In this document: in pieces, positions 62,911-64,000 of the stretch
Numbering within the stretch: position 1 is the stretch's first letter
Layout: each line of letters opens with the position of its first letter
Assembly (NCBI GenBank): GCA_021783135.1
Contig: JAJXUE010000004.1
Location: forward strand, 47,498 to 111,497
Source: Bacillota bacterium
GTDB lineage: Bacteria > Bacillota > Desulfitobacteriia > Desulfitobacteriales > JAJXUE01
Reading direction: 5' to 3'
DNA length: 64,000 nucleotides
Program-made: the position numbers and the translations under genes
Notes under the pieces: generated by a model
What the model saw: the letters and a program-made list of their open reading frames with translations, nothing else
The model's database searches: none
What the model was told of the DNA's origin: nothing

Positions 62911-64000
62911 TTATAATCCAGTTAAATTTTCAAATAGCTTAGCTGCATCATAGACATTGCTAACATTAAATTTACTGGCGTCCAAAATAAGTCCGCCTTC
63001 TTTGGTAAAGCCTTCTTTGTAAGTTTTTGAATCATTGATTGGAATTTTCGAGACTTTAACAGGTTTAATTAACTTGTTACATAATTCCTCATTTACATAA
63101 CGTGCAATATCTTCATTAAATCGGCTTGCACTATTACGAAGCAAATTCAATTTTCGGTCTATCTGTACATCATCAATTGACAGCTGCTGAGCAATAAAGA
63201 GAAATGTCTTTTTCCAATCAATGTAGTTTATTAACTCTGAAGGAAGCGATCCTCTCGCGATCATCCTTAAAATACTCCTATACAGGGATGAACGATCAGT
63301 ATCGTAAGCCGGTAACAGCCTTTCAATTGAGGAGTCAGCATAACCACCTATGTAGTCCGTATTTTTTCTATCGACTAAGACTTCGTTCAGTTCAATATTA
63401 TTTTTAATACTTTTGTTAGACAACATGCCTATTGAAGCACCGGTCATACCCGCAATTGTTAACGGATACTTTATCATGGCCAATTCTTTATAAATTGAAA
63501 TGTTCACTATACCTATATAAATATCCTGGCACACTCCGTCCCAGAGTCTACCGGTTTCTCTTAAAAGAGTATGCATATAACTTCTTTTAAAACCGGAATT
63601 TATGTAAAGCATAGGCAAACCGTACATATCATCCGGATTACATAAAACCTGGGCCAACAAAGTTTGGGCGTCTATTCTCTCAACCTTAATATCACTTTTC
63701 TGATATTGCCTTGGAATAACAAATTGATTTTGTTGTCCGCCGTTAAATCCAGGCCATGCATAAAATCCTCTATCCCACATCATAATCTCATCATTGGGAA
63801 TTCCCGTTAATACCTGGGAAAGTACTTCTAACCCCCAAGGCAAAACAGCATCATCGGAGCCTAAAGAAAATATGAAATTACCCTTCGCTTTTAAAAATGC
63901 AAACTCGAAGCTCTTAGATAAAGCCAAATTCCGTGGGGTTTTATAATATTTAATGCGTGCATCGTTTAATTCACGATATAAATCATATACATCCGTATTT
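62911..64000 (-). CDS. Partial family 2 glycosyltransferase, N-terminus outside window
   Basis: The open frame continues to the window edge (...NTDVYDLYRELNDARIKYY before the track's 63927 start). The GT-A core is visible as YKTPRNLALSKSFEFAFLKAKG and FSLGSDDAVLPWG (a DxD-like SDDA). The rest is unassigned, likely a substrate-specific domain. The track's ATG/TTG is internal. The gene is in the more AT-rich stretch and may belong to a cell-surface polysaccharide locus. Confidence 0.85.
   Translation of the reverse strand, partial: NTDVYDLYRELNDARIKYYKTPRNLALSKSFEFAFLKAKGNFIFSLGSDDAVLPWGLEVLSQVLTGIPNDEIMMWDRGFYAWPGFNGGQQNQFVIPRQYQKSDIKVERIDAQTLLAQVLCNPDDMYGLPMLYINSGFKRSYMHTLLRETGRLWDGVCQDIYIGIVNISIYKELAMIKYPLTIAGMTGASIGMLSNKSIKNNIELNEVLVDRKNTDYIGGYADSSIERLLPAYDTDRSSLYRSILRMIARGSLPSELINYIDWKKTFLFIAQQLSIDDVQIDRKLNLLRNSASRFNEDIARYVNEELCNKLIKPVKVSKIPINDSKTYKEGFTKEGGLILDASKFNVSNVYDAAKLFENLTGL

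Overview
The window looks like a chromosomal segment of an anaerobic, endospore-forming Firmicute (Clostridia/Negativicutes-like), of moderate GC by eye. Spore formation is supported by a gerA-gerB-gerC germinant-receptor operon, a spore photoproduct lyase and a YetF (DUF421)/DUF4363 pair. Anaerobic amino-acid metabolism is supported by part of a lysine-fermentation operon (3,5-diaminohexanoate dehydrogenase, a P-loop protein and the start of lysine 5,6-aminomutase), alanine dehydrogenase and glutamate synthase. I saw no rRNA, tRNA, CRISPR array, phage or transposase gene.

Layout. 1-2.7 kb: lysine fermentation (kamD, P-loop protein, kdd; minus strand). 3-6.2 kb: small redox and membrane genes, including a CMD-family protein, DedA, a DUF1858-siroheme reductase-like protein, a ferredoxin, an unlisted 44-aa zinc-ribbon ORF and a freestanding AMP-binding C-terminal domain. 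6.4-8.7 kb: plus-strand genes (a 38-aa membrane protein, DUF2225, ComFB, polysaccharide deacetylase). 8.8-12.3 kb: an RND exporter with a coiled-coil insertion. 12.8-14.6 kb: PocR-type histidine kinase and GNAT. 14.7-18.6 kb: ger operon. 18.9-25.3 kb: YetF/DUF4363, TetR, acetate transporter, a decayed P5C dehydrogenase, two ferritin-like small proteins, a second small membrane paralogue and a YesN-type response regulator. 25.5-34 kb: ald, Tim44-like/PspA, MenG, SplB, PepV, Pgi. 34.2-39.8 kb: lipoprotein plus two-component system, and an acyltransferase-SGNH protein. 40.1-41.4 kb: NlpC/P60 hydrolase. 41.4-45.5 kb: a cobalamin-riboswitch operon (cblS-cblT-fused EcfA-A'-T). 45.7-50.7 kb: glycosyltransferase, aminotransferase, MBL protein, DUF3786, HD-GYP. 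50.8-52.5 kb: arsR-hgcA-hgcB, the mercury-methylation pair. 52.6-60.3 kb: metallophosphoesterase and gltDB. 60.4-64 kb: a more AT-rich stretch with a J-domain/GGDEF fusion, a NYN-LOTUS protein and a partial glycosyltransferase.

A corrinoid theme runs through the window. Lysine 5,6-aminomutase and HgcA both need cobamides, and the riboswitch operon appears to salvage alpha-ribazole or related precursors for cobamide assembly. The most striking points are the complete hgcAB locus with an ArsR regulator, the single-polypeptide ECF energising module in the B12 operon, the J-domain/degenerate-GGDEF fusion, a new-looking family of very small membrane proteins (two paralogues missed by the ORF track), a dispersed two-hairpin intergenic repeat (four copies), a 177-bp MITE-like inverted-repeat element, and a spore photoproduct lyase that lacks the usual hydrogen-donor cysteine.

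All calls come from reading sequence and remembered family motifs; no database search was run. Starts were moved from the ORF track where a Shine-Dalgarno site clearly favoured another codon.
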